Shown: positions 45,856-55,095, counted from the first letter of the stretch. The stretch: 64,000 bases of DNA from Streptomyces sp. WMMB303 (GCF_029351045.1 NZ_JARKIN010000001.1:2734001-2798000), one strand, 5' to 3'. Notes: generated from the letters alone by a model not told the origin. Numbers and translations: made by a program.

Positions 45856-46617
45856 ATGGCCATGGGCGCGCGGTTCGAGGGACGTACGGTCGTCATCTCC
45901 GGAGGCGGCCGCGGCATCGGTGCCGCGACGGCACACCGGCTGTCCGACGAAGGAGCGGCGGTGGTCCTCCTCGACAAGGAGGAGGCCGGGGCGCACCGCA
46001 CCGCACGGGAGATCACGGCCTCCGGCGGGCGGGCCGCGTTCGTCCTCGGAGACGTCACGGACGAACCGGCCTGGCAACGCGCCGTGGAGACAGCGCACGC
46101 GGGCTTCGGCCCGGTGGACGGACTCGTCTGCAACGCGTCGCTGCTGCACGAGGGCGCCGCCGACCGGATCTCCGTCCCCGTGTGGGAGGCCCAGCTCGGG
46201 GTGAACCTGACCGGAGCCTTCCTCGGAGTGCGCGCCTGCCTCCCGGATCTGCGCGATCAGGCCGGTGCGGTGGTGCTGACCTCTTCCGCGCAGGCCCTCG
46301 CCGGGCTGCCCGGACGCCCCGCGTACGCCGCGGCCAAGGCGGGGATGACCGGACTCGGCCGCCAGCTCGCCGCCGAGTTCGGCCCCCGGGTACGGGTCAA
46401 CTCCGTGCTGCCCGGCCCGATCATGACGCCCGCCTGGGACGCAGTTCAGGAGGAGGACCGGCGGCAGGCCGCCGGGGAGACGGTGATCGGCCGGCACGGG
46501 CGCCCCGACGAGGTGGCCGCCGCCATCGCCTTCCTGCTCTCGGCGGACGCGTCCTTCGTGACCGGCGCCGAACTGGTGGTGGACGGGGGGTGGAGCGCCG
46601 CCGGGAACGCGGGGTGA
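45856..46617 (+). CDS. Short-chain dehydrogenase/reductase
   Basis: 253 aa (start at ATG 45856; a second ATG two codons later). Classical SDR: dinucleotide loop GGGRGIG (17-23), NAS motif (VCNAS) in place of NNAG, catalytic S-Y-K as SSAQALAG then YAAAK, and C-terminal FVTGAELVVDGGWS. D after beta2 (LLDKEE) suggests NAD(H) preference. Substrate not predictable. It follows marR by 54 bp in the same direction and may be co-regulated. Confidence 0.9.
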   Translation: MAMGARFEGRTVVISGGGRGIGAATAHRLSDEGAAVVLLDKEEAGAHRTAREITASGGRAAFVLGDVTDEPAWQRAVETAHAGFGPVDGLVCNASLLHEGAADRISVPVWEAQLGVNLTGAFLGVRACLPDLRDQAGAVVLTSSAQALAGLPGRPAYAAAKAGMTGLGRQLAAEFGPRVRVNSVLPGPIMTPAWDAVQEEDRRQAAGETVIGRHGRPDEVAAAIAFLLSADASFVTGAELVVDGGWSAAGNAG

Positions 46618-46666
46618 GCGACGGCCGCAGCTCTCCCGCTCATCGAGCCCGGCACCGCGACCCGCG

Positions 46667-46685
46667 GCACCGCGATCCGCGGTGC
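46667..46685. terminator. Bidirectional hairpin between SDR and PPOX genes
   Basis: GCACCGCG (46667-46674), loop ATC, CGCGGTGC (46678-46685). Lies between convergent genes (stops at 46617 and 46731), and can serve both. Confidence 0.6.
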
Positions 46686-46730
46686 GCACGGGCTCGCGGC
46701 CCCGCCGTCCGCCACTCGGCCCACGGCCCC

Positions 46731-47162
46731 TCAGTCGGCGATGCCCGCGAAGGCGACGGCCCGCTCGACGCGGGCCCGCACCAGGTACTCGCCCGGGACG
46801 GCGTTGCGCCTGCCGTACTCGTCCCCGCGGTCGGGGCCCATGTAGCGGCCGCCGAGCCGGGTGGCCCAGGAGCGCATCAGGTCGAGGTCGTCGAGGAACT
46901 CGGCCGCCTCGCATTCCAGCATCACGAAGCTGTACGGGGGCTCCTGGTCGTCCACGCAGAGGGAGAAGCGGGGATCCCGGCGCAGGGAGCGGTACTTGAG
47001 CGAGGCGCTGTCCACCGTGAACAGCAGCCGGCCCGCGTCGTCCAGCAGGAACCACACCGGGGTGACGTGCGGGCGGCCGTCCTTGCGGGTGGTCGCCAGT
47101 TTGCCGGTGCGGGTGCCCGTCAGGACGAAGTCCCGCCACTGGTCCTCGGTCATCCGTCGCAT
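46731..47162 (-). CDS. PPOX-class F420- or FMN-dependent oxidoreductase
   Basis: 143 aa from ATG 47162 (GGAGGACG upstream). Split-barrel flavin-reductase-like fold of the pyridoxamine-5-phosphate oxidase class: GTRTGKLATTRKDGRPHVTP, VWFLLDDAGRLLFTVDSASLKYRSLRRDP and SLCVDDQEPPYSFVMLE (each quoted as separate strands). The pattern TGKLATxRxDGRPHxxPVWF is common in actinobacterial F420 proteins (from memory). Substrate unknown. Convergent with the SDR. Confidence 0.82.
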   Translation of the reverse strand: MRRMTEDQWRDFVLTGTRTGKLATTRKDGRPHVTPVWFLLDDAGRLLFTVDSASLKYRSLRRDPRFSLCVDDQEPPYSFVMLECEAAEFLDDLDLMRSWATRLGGRYMGPDRGDEYGRRNAVPGEYLVRARVERAVAFAGIAD

Positions 47163-47272
47163 TCTCGTCCTCCGCAGCCGTCCGTCGATCTCGGGTGAGC
47201 GGACGTCAGCCTAGGACGGCGCACCGACAGCGGCCCGCCACTCGCACCCCGGCGGGGCGGCGCGTGGCCGGG

Positions 47273-48187
47273 TCAGCGCGCCCCCACCGGCTCCAGTTCG
47301 GCCGGGCCCACCCCGGCGCGCCGGGCCAGGGCCACCGCCTGCAGCGTGGAGTGGACGCCCAGCTTGCCCAGGACGTTCTGCATATGGGTGCGGACCGTGT
47401 GCGGCGACAGATACAGCCGCTCGGCGACGGCCTTCCGGCCCAGGCCCGCCACCATGCACCGCAGCACTTCCCGCTCGCGCGGGGTCAGCGACTCCACGAG
47501 GCGTTCGCTCTCGGTGCGGTGCTTTCGGCTGGCCGTCAGCTCCCGGAGGACGCCGGTGAGGAGGGCGGGCGGCAGGTGGGTCTCGTCCTTGAGGACACCG
47601 CGGATCACCTGCAGGAGCCGGGAGAGGGAACAGTCCTTGGCGACCCAGCCGCCCGCGCCTGCCTGGAGCGCCGCGGCGGCGTGCCGGGGATCGTCACGCT
47701 CGGCCAGGACGACGGTGCGCACCGCCGGGTAGTCGGCCCGGACGCGCGCCACCAGGGGTAACCCGCCCACGGTGGCGGACGGGGACGGCGGGTCCGCGGC
47801 GCCGCCGGAGCTGCCGGGGGCGCCACCCGGGGCCGGCGGAGCTTCGTCCTGGGCACCGCGCGGGGTGCCGGAGGCGGGCTTCTCGCCGTTGCTCCGCGCC
47901 GCGCCCGGGCCGAGCGGGGGGCCCGCCTGGGCCGGGATCGGGACGGGAGCGGGCAGTGCGCCGTTCCCGGGCTGCGCTGTCCCGTTCAGCGGTGCGCCCA
48001 GATCGGCGTCCACGAGCAGGATGTCGAACCGGCGGCCCTCGGCGGCGCCGCGCTCCAGATGGCGCAGCGCGGCCGGTCCACTGCCCGCCGCGCCGACTTC
48101 GACATCTTGTTCGGCCGCGAGCGCGGCGGCCAAGGACTCGGCGAAAATGCGGTGGTCGTCGACCACCAGCACGCGAATACGTTGCAT
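47273..48187 (-). CDS. LuxR/NarL-type response regulator with a disrupted receiver domain
   Basis: 304 aa from ATG 48187 (GGGGG site). Receiver: VLVVDDHR (acidic pocket), FDILLVDADLG with phospho-acceptor D60 or D62, and the conserved K in GWVAKDCS. Directly after the acceptor strand comes ~75 residues of Pro/Gly/Ala/Ser sequence (67-142), after which the receiver resumes at LPLVARVRADYP. The C-terminal NarL-type HTH (LTPREREVLRCMVAGLGRKAVAERL, then SPHTVRTHMQNVLGKLGVHS) is intact. No histidine kinase is adjacent. Whether the split receiver is phosphorylated is unclear. Confidence 0.85.
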   Translation of the reverse strand: MQRIRVLVVDDHRIFAESLAAALAAEQDVEVGAAGSGPAALRHLERGAAEGRRFDILLVDADLGAPLNGTAQPGNGALPAPVPIPAQAGPPLGPGAARSNGEKPASGTPRGAQDEAPPAPGGAPGSSGGAADPPSPSATVGGLPLVARVRADYPAVRTVVLAERDDPRHAAAALQAGAGGWVAKDCSLSRLLQVIRGVLKDETHLPPALLTGVLRELTASRKHRTESERLVESLTPREREVLRCMVAGLGRKAVAERLYLSPHTVRTHMQNVLGKLGVHSTLQAVALARRAGVGPAELEPVGAR

Positions 48188-48519
48188 GGAACCCCCTGGC
48201 AGTGCGGGCACGGCGCCCATGCGCGGGGAAACGCGCCATCGACACGGCCGCCGCCGTGTTCGCTGTCTACCCCGCCCCCGGACGTCGTACCCGGCTGACT
48301 CGCCCCCTGATCAGCACCGGCCCCCACCGGTGCTGTGCACAAGGTTCAGAGTACGGGCGAGCTGTGACAACGGAAGGCAATTGACAAAAGTCGTTGTACC
48401 CGTGCCCCCTGGGGGCGCGCCAGGGCGCGTGGGGAGCGCACCCGTGCGGCCGCGCCGCACCCGCGAATCGCGGGCGGGGCTCAGCCGGGCGCGAGGATCT
48501 CCGGACGGGCGCGGCCGTC
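48188..48519. other. 332-bp intergenic region before the luxR-type gene
   Basis: No gene seen. It contains an imperfect region of lower G+C at 48363-48405 with a 6-bp inverted repeat ACAACG (48367-48372) / CGTTGT (48392-48397) spaced 19 bp and a TTGACA (48381-48386). These could be promoter or operator parts for the regulator gene, but the distance to its start is ~180 bp. It ends at the galK stop. Confidence 0.4.
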
Positions 48520-49686
48520 TCACATCCGGCGCGCGCCCGCGCTCGGCACCGCTTCGAACAGGTGCGGCACCGCATGGCCCGCCGCCTCGAACGCGGCGGT
48601 CACGGCCTCCCCGACGGCGCCGCTGCGGGAGTCCTCGGCCAGGACGATCGCCGAGCCGCCGAAGCCGCCGCCGGTCATCCGGGCGCCGAGCGCCCCCGCG
48701 GCGAGCGCCGTGTCCACCACCAGGTCCAGTTCCTCGCAGGAGACCCGGAAGTCGTCCCGCAGGGAGGCGTGTCCGGCGGTCAGCACCGGTCCCACCGCAC
48801 GCGGGTCGCCCTGTTCCAGCAGCGCGACCACCTCCTCGACCCGCCGGTTCTCGGTGACGACGTGCCGGACGCAGGCACGCACCCCGGGGTCGGGCAGCCG
48901 GGCGAGAGCGGCGCCGAGTTCCCCGTGCGGGATGTCGCGCAGTGCCCGTACGCCGAGGGCCGTCGCGCCCGCCTCGCACGCCCGACGGCGTTCCGCGTAG
49001 GCCCCGTCGGCCAGGGTGTGCTTGACCCGGGTGTCGACGACCAGGAGCCGCAACCCCTCGGCGGCGAGATCGAAGGGTATCTGCCGCCGGGTCTGCTCAC
49101 GGGTGTCCAGGTGCAGCACATGGCCCTCGGTGCAGCAGGCGGAGGCCGTCTGGTCCATGATTCCGCAGGGCATGCCCACGAAGTCGTTCTCGGCCCGCTG
49201 GCACAGCCGCGCCAACTCCTGCCGGGACAGCTCCAGCCCGTACAGCTCGCTCAGCGCGAGCCCGGTGACCACCTCCAGGGCAGCCGATGAGGAGAGCCCG
49301 GCGCCGGTCGGCACGGTGCTGGTCAGGTGCACATCCGCACCGCCGACCGGCAGCCCCGCCTCCCGCAGCGCCCAGCCGACACCGGCCGGATAGCCGGCCC
49401 AACCGCCGTCCGCGCCGGGCCGCAGGTCGTCCAGCCGGAGCCGGTGGGCGGGGCCGGGTACATCGGCCGAGTGCAGCCGCAGGACGCCGTCGTCGCGCCG
49501 CGCGGCGGCCGCGTGCACGGTGTGCGGGAGGGCGAGCGGCATCACGAAGCCGTCGTTGTAGTCCGTGTGTTCGCCGATGAGGTTGACCCGGCCCGGCGCC
49601 GCCCAGGCGCCCTCCGGTGCGGTGCCGTAGATCTCCCGGAACCCGTCCCGCACGTCCCGGGTGTGCTGCCCGGTGTCGTCGCTCAC
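48520..49686 (-). CDS. galK: Galactokinase
   Basis: 388 aa, GTG start overlapping the galE stop by 4 bp. GHMP kinase that phosphorylates galactose to galactose-1-phosphate. Signatures: GRVNLIGEHTDYNDGFVMP (galactokinase), TSTVPTGAGLSSSAALE (ATP site), and GARMTGGGFGGSAI near the C-terminus; the GRAEN/DQ pair (CGIMDQTAS) supplies the catalytic Asp. Last gene of the gal operon. Confidence 0.96.
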   Translation of the reverse strand: MSDDTGQHTRDVRDGFREIYGTAPEGAWAAPGRVNLIGEHTDYNDGFVMPLALPHTVHAAAARRDDGVLRLHSADVPGPAHRLRLDDLRPGADGGWAGYPAGVGWALREAGLPVGGADVHLTSTVPTGAGLSSSAALEVVTGLALSELYGLELSRQELARLCQRAENDFVGMPCGIMDQTASACCTEGHVLHLDTREQTRRQIPFDLAAEGLRLLVVDTRVKHTLADGAYAERRRACEAGATALGVRALRDIPHGELGAALARLPDPGVRACVRHVVTENRRVEEVVALLEQGDPRAVGPVLTAGHASLRDDFRVSCEELDLVVDTALAAGALGARMTGGGFGGSAIVLAEDSRSGAVGEAVTAAFEAAGHAVPHLFEAVPSAGARRM

Positions 49687-50681
49687 GCCGTGGCCTCCGG
49701 GGCGCGCTCCCGCTCGGTGTGCCGCGCGAACCGCCAGGCGTCGGACACGATCTCCGCCAGTCCGGCGCGCCGGGGGCGCCAGCCCAGTTCCCGGTGGGCC
49801 CGGTCGGCGGAGGCCACCAGTACGGCCGGGTCTCCGCCGCGGCGCGGCCCGACCTGCTCGGTGACCTCGTGCCCGGTGACTTTGCGGACGGTCTGGACGA
49901 CCTCGCGGACGGAGAAGCCGCTGCCGTTGCCGAGGTTGCAGATCAGGTGCTCGCCCGAGGCGGCCCGGTCGAGGGCCAGCAGATGCGCGTCGGCGAGGTC
50001 GGCGACGTGGATGTAGTCGCGCACGCAGGTGCCGTCGGGGGTGGGGTAGTCGTCGCCGTACACCGAGATCGCCGGGCGCCGCCCCTGCGCGACCTGGAGC
50101 ACCAGCGGGATCAGATGCGACTCGGGGTCGTGGCGCTCGCCGTAGGCGGTGCCGTCGGCGGCGAAGTAGGCGCCGGCGACGTTGAAGTAGCGCAGCGAGA
50201 CCGCGGCCAGGCCGTGTGCCCGGCACTCGCCGCCGATCATGTGGTCGACGGCCAGCTTGGACGCGCCGTAGGGGCTGGTGGGTGCCGCGGGGTCGGTCTC
50301 GGTGATCGGGGTGCGCTCGGGTTCGCCGTAGACGGCTGCGGTGGAGGAGAAGACGAGGGTGCGCACGCCGGCCGCGCGCATGGCGGCCAGCAGGTCGACG
50401 GTGCCGCCGACGTTGTTGCGCCAGTACTTCTCGGGCTGCTCGACCGACTCGCCCACCCGGGAGTGCGCGGCGAAGTGCAGGACGCCGTCGTAGGAGGAGT
50501 CCAGCACCCGGGCCGCTTCGCCCAGCCCGCCGCTCACGAACTCGGCGCCGCCGGGGACGGCCCGCGCGAAGCCGGTGTCGAGGTCGTCCAGGACGGTGAC
50601 GGTGTGGCCCGCCTCCAGCAGGTGCGCCGCCACGACGCTGCCCACATATCCGGCCCCGCCGGTCACCAGGTACTTAGCCAT
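49683..50681 (-). CDS. galE: UDP-glucose 4-epimerase
   Basis: 332 aa from ATG 50681. Extended SDR: TGGAGYVGS NAD loop (8-16), DDLDTG, and active-site YGASKLAVDH with Y and K, S in FSSTAAVYG. Leloir pathway interconversion of UDP-galactose and UDP-glucose. Coupled to galK and 93 bp after galT. Confidence 0.96.
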   Translation of the reverse strand: MAKYLVTGGAGYVGSVVAAHLLEAGHTVTVLDDLDTGFARAVPGGAEFVSGGLGEAARVLDSSYDGVLHFAAHSRVGESVEQPEKYWRNNVGGTVDLLAAMRAAGVRTLVFSSTAAVYGEPERTPITETDPAAPTSPYGASKLAVDHMIGGECRAHGLAAVSLRYFNVAGAYFAADGTAYGERHDPESHLIPLVLQVAQGRRPAISVYGDDYPTPDGTCVRDYIHVADLADAHLLALDRAASGEHLICNLGNGSGFSVREVVQTVRKVTGHEVTEQVGPRRGGDPAVLVASADRAHRELGWRPRRAGLAEIVSDAWRFARHTERERAPEATA

Positions 50682-50774
50682 TGCGCCTGTCCTTTGCTCG
50701 GGTCGCTTCCGGGCGCACGCGGGCGCCGGGTGCGCCGGGTGCACCGCACACGAAACCACCTCTTGCTGTGCGCT

Positions 50775-51887
50775 TCACGACGCCACCTCGCGGAGCCGCG
50801 CGGCCGCGGACTCCGGCGGCACGTCGTTGATGAACACGTCCATTCCGGACTCGGAACCGGCGAGGAACTTCAGCTTCCCGGGAGCCCGGCGGATGGTGAA
50901 CAGCTCCAGGTGGAGGGCGAACTCCGCGCGGCTCGCGAGGCCCGGTTCCGGGTCGGTGCCGAACGGTGCCTGATGCCAGGCGGCGATGTAGGGGGTGCGG
51001 ACCGCGGTTTCGCCGAAGAGGCGGTCGAAGCGGCGCAGCAGTTCCAGGTAGATCCCGGGGAACTCGGCGCGGGCCGGTTCGCTCAGCCCGAGCAGGTCGG
51101 GCACCCGGGAGGTGGGGTGCAGGTGCACCTCGTAGGGCCAGCGCGCGGCGTGCGGGACGAAGGCGATCCAGTGCTCGCCCTCCAGGACGATCCGCTCTCC
51201 GGCGGCGCGTTCGGCGGCGACCAGGCTCTCGAAGAGGTTGCCGCCGGGGCCCGCGGCGTGTTCGGCCAGGGAGCGCAGCATCCGGGCGGTCCGCGGGGTG
51301 GTGAACGGGTAGCCGTAGATCTGGCCGTGCGGGTGGGAGAGGGTCACCCCGATCTCCTCGCCGCGGTTCTCGAAGCAGTACACCTGCTCGACGCCGGGCA
51401 CATGGGACAGCTCGGCCGTGCGGTCGGTCCACACGTCCAGGACGAGGCGGGCCTGCTCCTCGTCCAGGTCGGCGAAGGAGGCGCGGTGGTCGGAGGTGAA
51501 GCTGACGACCTCGCAGCGGCCGGCGCCGGGCATCTGCCGGAAGACCCCGGCGGGGCCGTCGGCCCGCTGCGGGCCGGGTGCCCCGTGGAAGGAGGGGAAG
51601 CGGTTCTCGAAGACGGCGACGTCGTAGTCGGACTCCGGGATCTCGCTCATCCGCCCGTCGCGGGAGGGGCACAGCGGGCACTCGTCGGCCGGCGGGTGGT
51701 AGGTGCGGGCGTTGCGGTGCGCGGTGACGCCCACCCACTCGTCCAGCAGCGGATCGTGCCGGGCCTGGGCGTGGGCTTCCATGGCGGGCATCGGGCGCCG
51801 GTCGGCGGCGGTGCGGACGGCGTCGTCGTGGAGGTCGTAGTAAACGATCTCGCGGCCGTCGGCCAGACGGCCTGAGGTCTTCTTCAC
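50775..51887 (-). CDS. galT: Galactose-1-phosphate uridylyltransferase
   Basis: 370 aa from GTG 51887, GAGGAG upstream. GalT class I: zinc cysteines in CPLCPS, nucleophile in SHPHGQIYGYP, and the C-terminal HLELFTIRR-type strand. Converts galactose-1-phosphate with UDP-glucose to UDP-galactose. First gene of galTEK, divergent from the sodium:solute symporter, which suggests shared control. Confidence 0.96.
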   Translation of the reverse strand: MKKTSGRLADGREIVYYDLHDDAVRTAADRRPMPAMEAHAQARHDPLLDEWVGVTAHRNARTYHPPADECPLCPSRDGRMSEIPESDYDVAVFENRFPSFHGAPGPQRADGPAGVFRQMPGAGRCEVVSFTSDHRASFADLDEEQARLVLDVWTDRTAELSHVPGVEQVYCFENRGEEIGVTLSHPHGQIYGYPFTTPRTARMLRSLAEHAAGPGGNLFESLVAAERAAGERIVLEGEHWIAFVPHAARWPYEVHLHPTSRVPDLLGLSEPARAEFPGIYLELLRRFDRLFGETAVRTPYIAAWHQAPFGTDPEPGLASRAEFALHLELFTIRRAPGKLKFLAGSESGMDVFINDVPPESAAARLREVAS

Positions 51888-52145
51888 CGGGTGGCTCCTC
51901 GTTCCTGGACCTCAAACATAATCACACACAAGGAACCACGAGCCAACAGAGTCTTCAACAGGGGGCAGCGCCCGATCCCAGCCCCTACCGGCCGAGAACA
52001 GGACAGGCGAAGTGGGGCAAAGTGCCGCCGTCAACCGTCGACATTCATCACAATCAAACAAACTCCCGCAACAGGACCTTTCAAAAACTGAAACCTCGGC
52101 GGTACGTTCACGTGCGTTCCGATCGCGCAATGAAGCGAGTGACCC
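51888..52145. promoter_or_regulatory. Divergent gal/symporter promoter region with an inverted repeat
   Basis: 258 bp with markedly lower G+C than the flanking genes. TTTCA-AAAAC-TGAAA (52079-52093) is an AT-rich inverted repeat, and CAATCAAACAAACTC (52051-52065) is another A+T-rich stretch. They resemble DeoR/LacI-type operator territory; no regulator gene is nearby. The -10 boxes are not identified with confidence. Confidence 0.5.
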
Positions 52146-53816
52146 ATGTTGCACTTGGCCGAAGGGCTACGGCTCCCCACCAACGGACTCGACTACACAC
52201 TCCTCGGCATCTACTTCGCCGTCGTGCTCGGGATCGGCTTCGCCGCCCGGCGCAGTGTGAAGACCAGTCTCGACTTCTTCCTCTCCGGCCGGTCGCTCCC
52301 CGCGTGGATCACCGGCCTCGCCTTCGTGGCGGCCAACCTCGGCGCCACCGAGATCCTCGGCATGGCCGCCAACGGCGCCCAGTACGGCGTCTACACCGTG
52401 CACTGGTACTGGATCGGCGCCATCCCGGCCATGGTCTTCCTCGGCCTGGTGATGATGCCGTTCTACTACGGCTCCAAGGTCCGCTCGGTGCCCGAGTTCC
52501 TGCTGCACCGGTTCGGCCCCTCCTCCCACCTGCTCAGCTCGATCATCTTCGCGGTCTCCTCGGTGCTGATCGCGGGCGTGAACCTCTACGCGCTCGCGCT
52601 CGTGCTGAAGGCGCTGCTGGGCTGGGAGCTGTGGATCTCCATCGTGGTGGCGGGCTTCTTCGTGCTCGCCTACATCACGCTCGGCGGCCTCTCCTCGGCG
52701 ATCTACACCGAGGTGCTGCAGTTCTTCGTCATCCTCGCCGCGCTGATCCCGCTCACCGTCGTGGGCCTCAAGCGGGTCGGCGGCTGGGGCGGCATCAGCG
52801 ACACCCTCTCCGGCGAGAAGGGCGGCGCCTTCATGACCGCCTGGGACGGCACCGGCATCGGCTCGGCCAACCCACTGGGCGCCAACTGGCTGACCATCGT
52901 GCTGGGCCTGGGCTTCGTGATGAGCTTCGGCTACTGGACGACCAACTTCGCCGAGGTGCAGCGCGCGCTGTCCGCCAAGAACCTCTCGGCCGCCAAGCGC
53001 ACCCCGTTGATCGCCGCCTTCCCCAAGATCTTCATACCGGCGGTCGTGGTCATACCCGGCCTGATCGCGCTCGTGATGGAGCCGACCCTGGGCAAGCACG
53101 AGGATGGGCTGCAGTACAACGACGCCATCCCGGTGCTGATGCGCGACCTGCTGCCCAACGGGGTGCTGGGCATCGCGGTCACCGGTCTGCTGGCGGCGTT
53201 CATGGCCGGTATGGCGGCCAACATCTCCTCCTTCAACACCGTCTTCACCAACGACATCTGGGCGGCGTACCTGAAGAAGGACCAGCCGGACGAGCACTAC
53301 GTCAAAACGGCCCGCTGGGTCACCGCCGTCGGCGTGCTGATCGGCATGGGGACCGCGTTCATCGCATCCTCGTTCAGCAACATCATGAACTACCTGCAGA
53401 CGCTGTTCTCCTTCTTCAACGTGCCGCTGTTCGTCGTGTTCATCATCGGCATGTTCTGGAAGAAGACCACGCCGGCCGCCGGCTTCTGGGGCCTGCTGAG
53501 CGGCACCGCCGGCGCGATGGTGAACTACTTCTGGTTCTACAAGCACGGCGTCATCGACATCCCCAGCGACCAGGGCGCCAACTTCGTCTCCTCGATCGTC
53601 GCCTTCGTGCTGGGCGCCGCGGTGATGGTGGTCGTCACGCTGTTCACCCGGTCCAAGCCGGTCGAGGAGCTCGCGGGGCTGGTGTACGGCACCCGGTCGC
53701 CCGGCGCGGAGGAGCCGCCCGGCGAGGGCGACGACGCCTGGTACCGCAGGCCCGCGCTGCTGGGCTGGGGCGCGGTGATCCTCGCGGCCCTCTGCTACAT
53801 CCCCTTCTCCTTCTGA
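52146..53816 (+). CDS. Sodium:solute symporter, SGLT-type (probable sugar)
   Basis: 556 aa, ~14 hydrophobic spans. SSS family signature: GRSLPAWITGLAFVAANLGA near residue 48, conserved SS/GG motifs, and LGLGFVMSFGYWTTNFAEVQRA in the central helix with W/N typical of sugar symporters (vSGLT-like). The gene diverges from galT, so galactose or another galactoside is a reasonable substrate, though this is inference. The tail after ~510 is hydrophilic, followed by one last TM. It is followed by a small membrane protein 28 bp later. Confidence 0.9.
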   Translation: MLHLAEGLRLPTNGLDYTLLGIYFAVVLGIGFAARRSVKTSLDFFLSGRSLPAWITGLAFVAANLGATEILGMAANGAQYGVYTVHWYWIGAIPAMVFLGLVMMPFYYGSKVRSVPEFLLHRFGPSSHLLSSIIFAVSSVLIAGVNLYALALVLKALLGWELWISIVVAGFFVLAYITLGGLSSAIYTEVLQFFVILAALIPLTVVGLKRVGGWGGISDTLSGEKGGAFMTAWDGTGIGSANPLGANWLTIVLGLGFVMSFGYWTTNFAEVQRALSAKNLSAAKRTPLIAAFPKIFIPAVVVIPGLIALVMEPTLGKHEDGLQYNDAIPVLMRDLLPNGVLGIAVTGLLAAFMAGMAANISSFNTVFTNDIWAAYLKKDQPDEHYVKTARWVTAVGVLIGMGTAFIASSFSNIMNYLQTLFSFFNVPLFVVFIIGMFWKKTTPAAGFWGLLSGTAGAMVNYFWFYKHGVIDIPSDQGANFVSSIVAFVLGAAVMVVVTLFTRSKPVEELAGLVYGTRSPGAEEPPGEGDDAWYRRPALLGWGAVILAALCYIPFSF

Positions 53817-53844
53817 GCCCCGACGCGAAGGACACTGAAGCGCA

Positions 53845-54156
53845 ATGAACGACAACAGCACCGAAAAGCCCGCCGCCCAGCAGGTGGCCACGAACGTCGA
53901 GGAGCTGGAGCGGCGCTCCCGCACCGCGGCCCGCCTCTTCGACGTACGGCGCATCATCGGCGGCCTGTTCGTGGTCTACGGCGTGCTCGTCACCCTCGCG
54001 GGGATCTTCGCCTCGGAGGAGGACCTGAAGAAGGCCCAGGACATCAACATCAACCTGTGGACCGGACTCGCCATGCTGGTCCTGGGTCTGGGATTCCTGC
54101 TGTGGCTCCGCCTCAGCCCCACGATCCCGCCGCCGGCGCCGGAGGACGAGGAGTAG
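53845..54156 (+). CDS. Small two-TM protein, symporter-associated
   Basis: 103 aa with two TM spans (~37-56 and ~72-90), separated by an acidic/helical loop (SEEDLKKAQDININ). N-terminal ~30 residues are cytoplasmic and charged. Usual companion of the symporter; role (assembly or regulation) unknown. A strong hairpin follows. Confidence 0.8.
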   Translation: MNDNSTEKPAAQQVATNVEELERRSRTAARLFDVRRIIGGLFVVYGVLVTLAGIFASEEDLKKAQDININLWTGLAMLVLGLGFLLWLRLSPTIPPPAPEDEE

Positions 54157-54170
54157 GCGGCTCCCGCCCC

Positions 54171-54197
54171 CGTCCGCGGCGCCCGGAGCCGCGGACG
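54171..54197. terminator. Hairpin between the symporter operon and the response regulator
   Basis: CGTCCGCGGC (54171-54180), 7-nt loop, GCCGCGGACG (54188-54197): 10-bp perfect stem between convergent genes. Works as a bidirectional terminator. Confidence 0.7.
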
Positions 54198-54265
54198 ACC
54201 GGAGCCACCGGCCAACAGAGCGCGGACGGCACCTGCTCCCGGCGTGCGCAGCGCGTGCGCCGGGC

Positions 54266-54940
54266 TCAGCCGCCCGCGCCGCCGACCCGCTCCAGCAGTC
54301 CCGTGCGGGCGGCGAGCGCGGCCGCCTCCAGCCGCGAACCGACTCCCAGCTTCATCAGCACCCGCTGCACATGGGTGCGTGCCGTGCTGGGGGCGATCCG
54401 CATCCCGGCCGCGATCAGCCGGGTGTCCTCGCCCTCGGCGACCCGCACCAGCACCTCCACCTCCCGCGGGGTGAGCATCTGCAGCAGCCGGGCACCCTCG
54501 TCGTCGGGCTCGGCGGCCGGGTTGAGCAACTCGGCGAACGACTGGCTCAGCAACTGCGGTGCCACGGCCGCCTCACCGGCCCGCGCCTTGACCATGGCCC
54601 GCTCGACGCCCTCGATCCGCTCGTCGTGCCGCACATAGCCGGACGCCCCCGCCGCGAAGGCGGAGGCGATCCCGCGCGGGTTCGGCACCGGGCCGAGCAC
54701 CACCACCGCGATCTGCGGCTTCTCTCTCTTGATCCGCACCACCGGATCGAAGACGCCCGGCTCGGCCGGCGTCGCCGTGCCCAGCAGGCACACCTCCGGT
54801 GCCCTGCTGATGACCAGTTCGGCCGCGCCGCCGCTGGGCGCGGCCGCCGCGAGCACGCGGTGCCCGCGCAGCTTCAGTGCCGAGGCAAGGGCCTCGGCGA
54901 GCAGGCGGTGATCGTCGACCACCATGAGCCGCACGCTCAT
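54266..54940 (-). CDS. LuxR-type response regulator lacking the phospho-acceptor Asp
   Basis: 224 aa from ATG 54940 (GGGAG upstream). N-terminal receiver-like domain begins MSVRLMVVDDHRLLAEAL but the acceptor Asp position reads VCLLGTATP with G54, and the conserved Lys is not clear (GASGYVRHDERIEG). C-terminal HTH is intact: LTPREVEVLVRVAEGEDTRL, APSTARTHVQRVLMKLGVGS. It should not be activated by classical phosphorylation, like other atypical receivers in Streptomyces. No kinase is nearby. Confidence 0.85.
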   Translation of the reverse strand: MSVRLMVVDDHRLLAEALASALKLRGHRVLAAAAPSGGAAELVISRAPEVCLLGTATPAEPGVFDPVVRIKREKPQIAVVVLGPVPNPRGIASAFAAGASGYVRHDERIEGVERAMVKARAGEAAVAPQLLSQSFAELLNPAAEPDDEGARLLQMLTPREVEVLVRVAEGEDTRLIAAGMRIAPSTARTHVQRVLMKLGVGSRLEAAALAARTGLLERVGGAGG

Positions 54941-55095
54941 CAAGCTCGCTCCCCCCACACACGCTACGGATGGCCCCGCACCCCCCTGCGCAGCCCGTCT
55001 CTTGTTCCCCGGGAAGCTACACGCTCACTCGGCGTTCCGCGCCCCTTACGGGCTGAAATCCCCAAGGGAGGGCTTGAAGACGGCCCCCGGAACGG

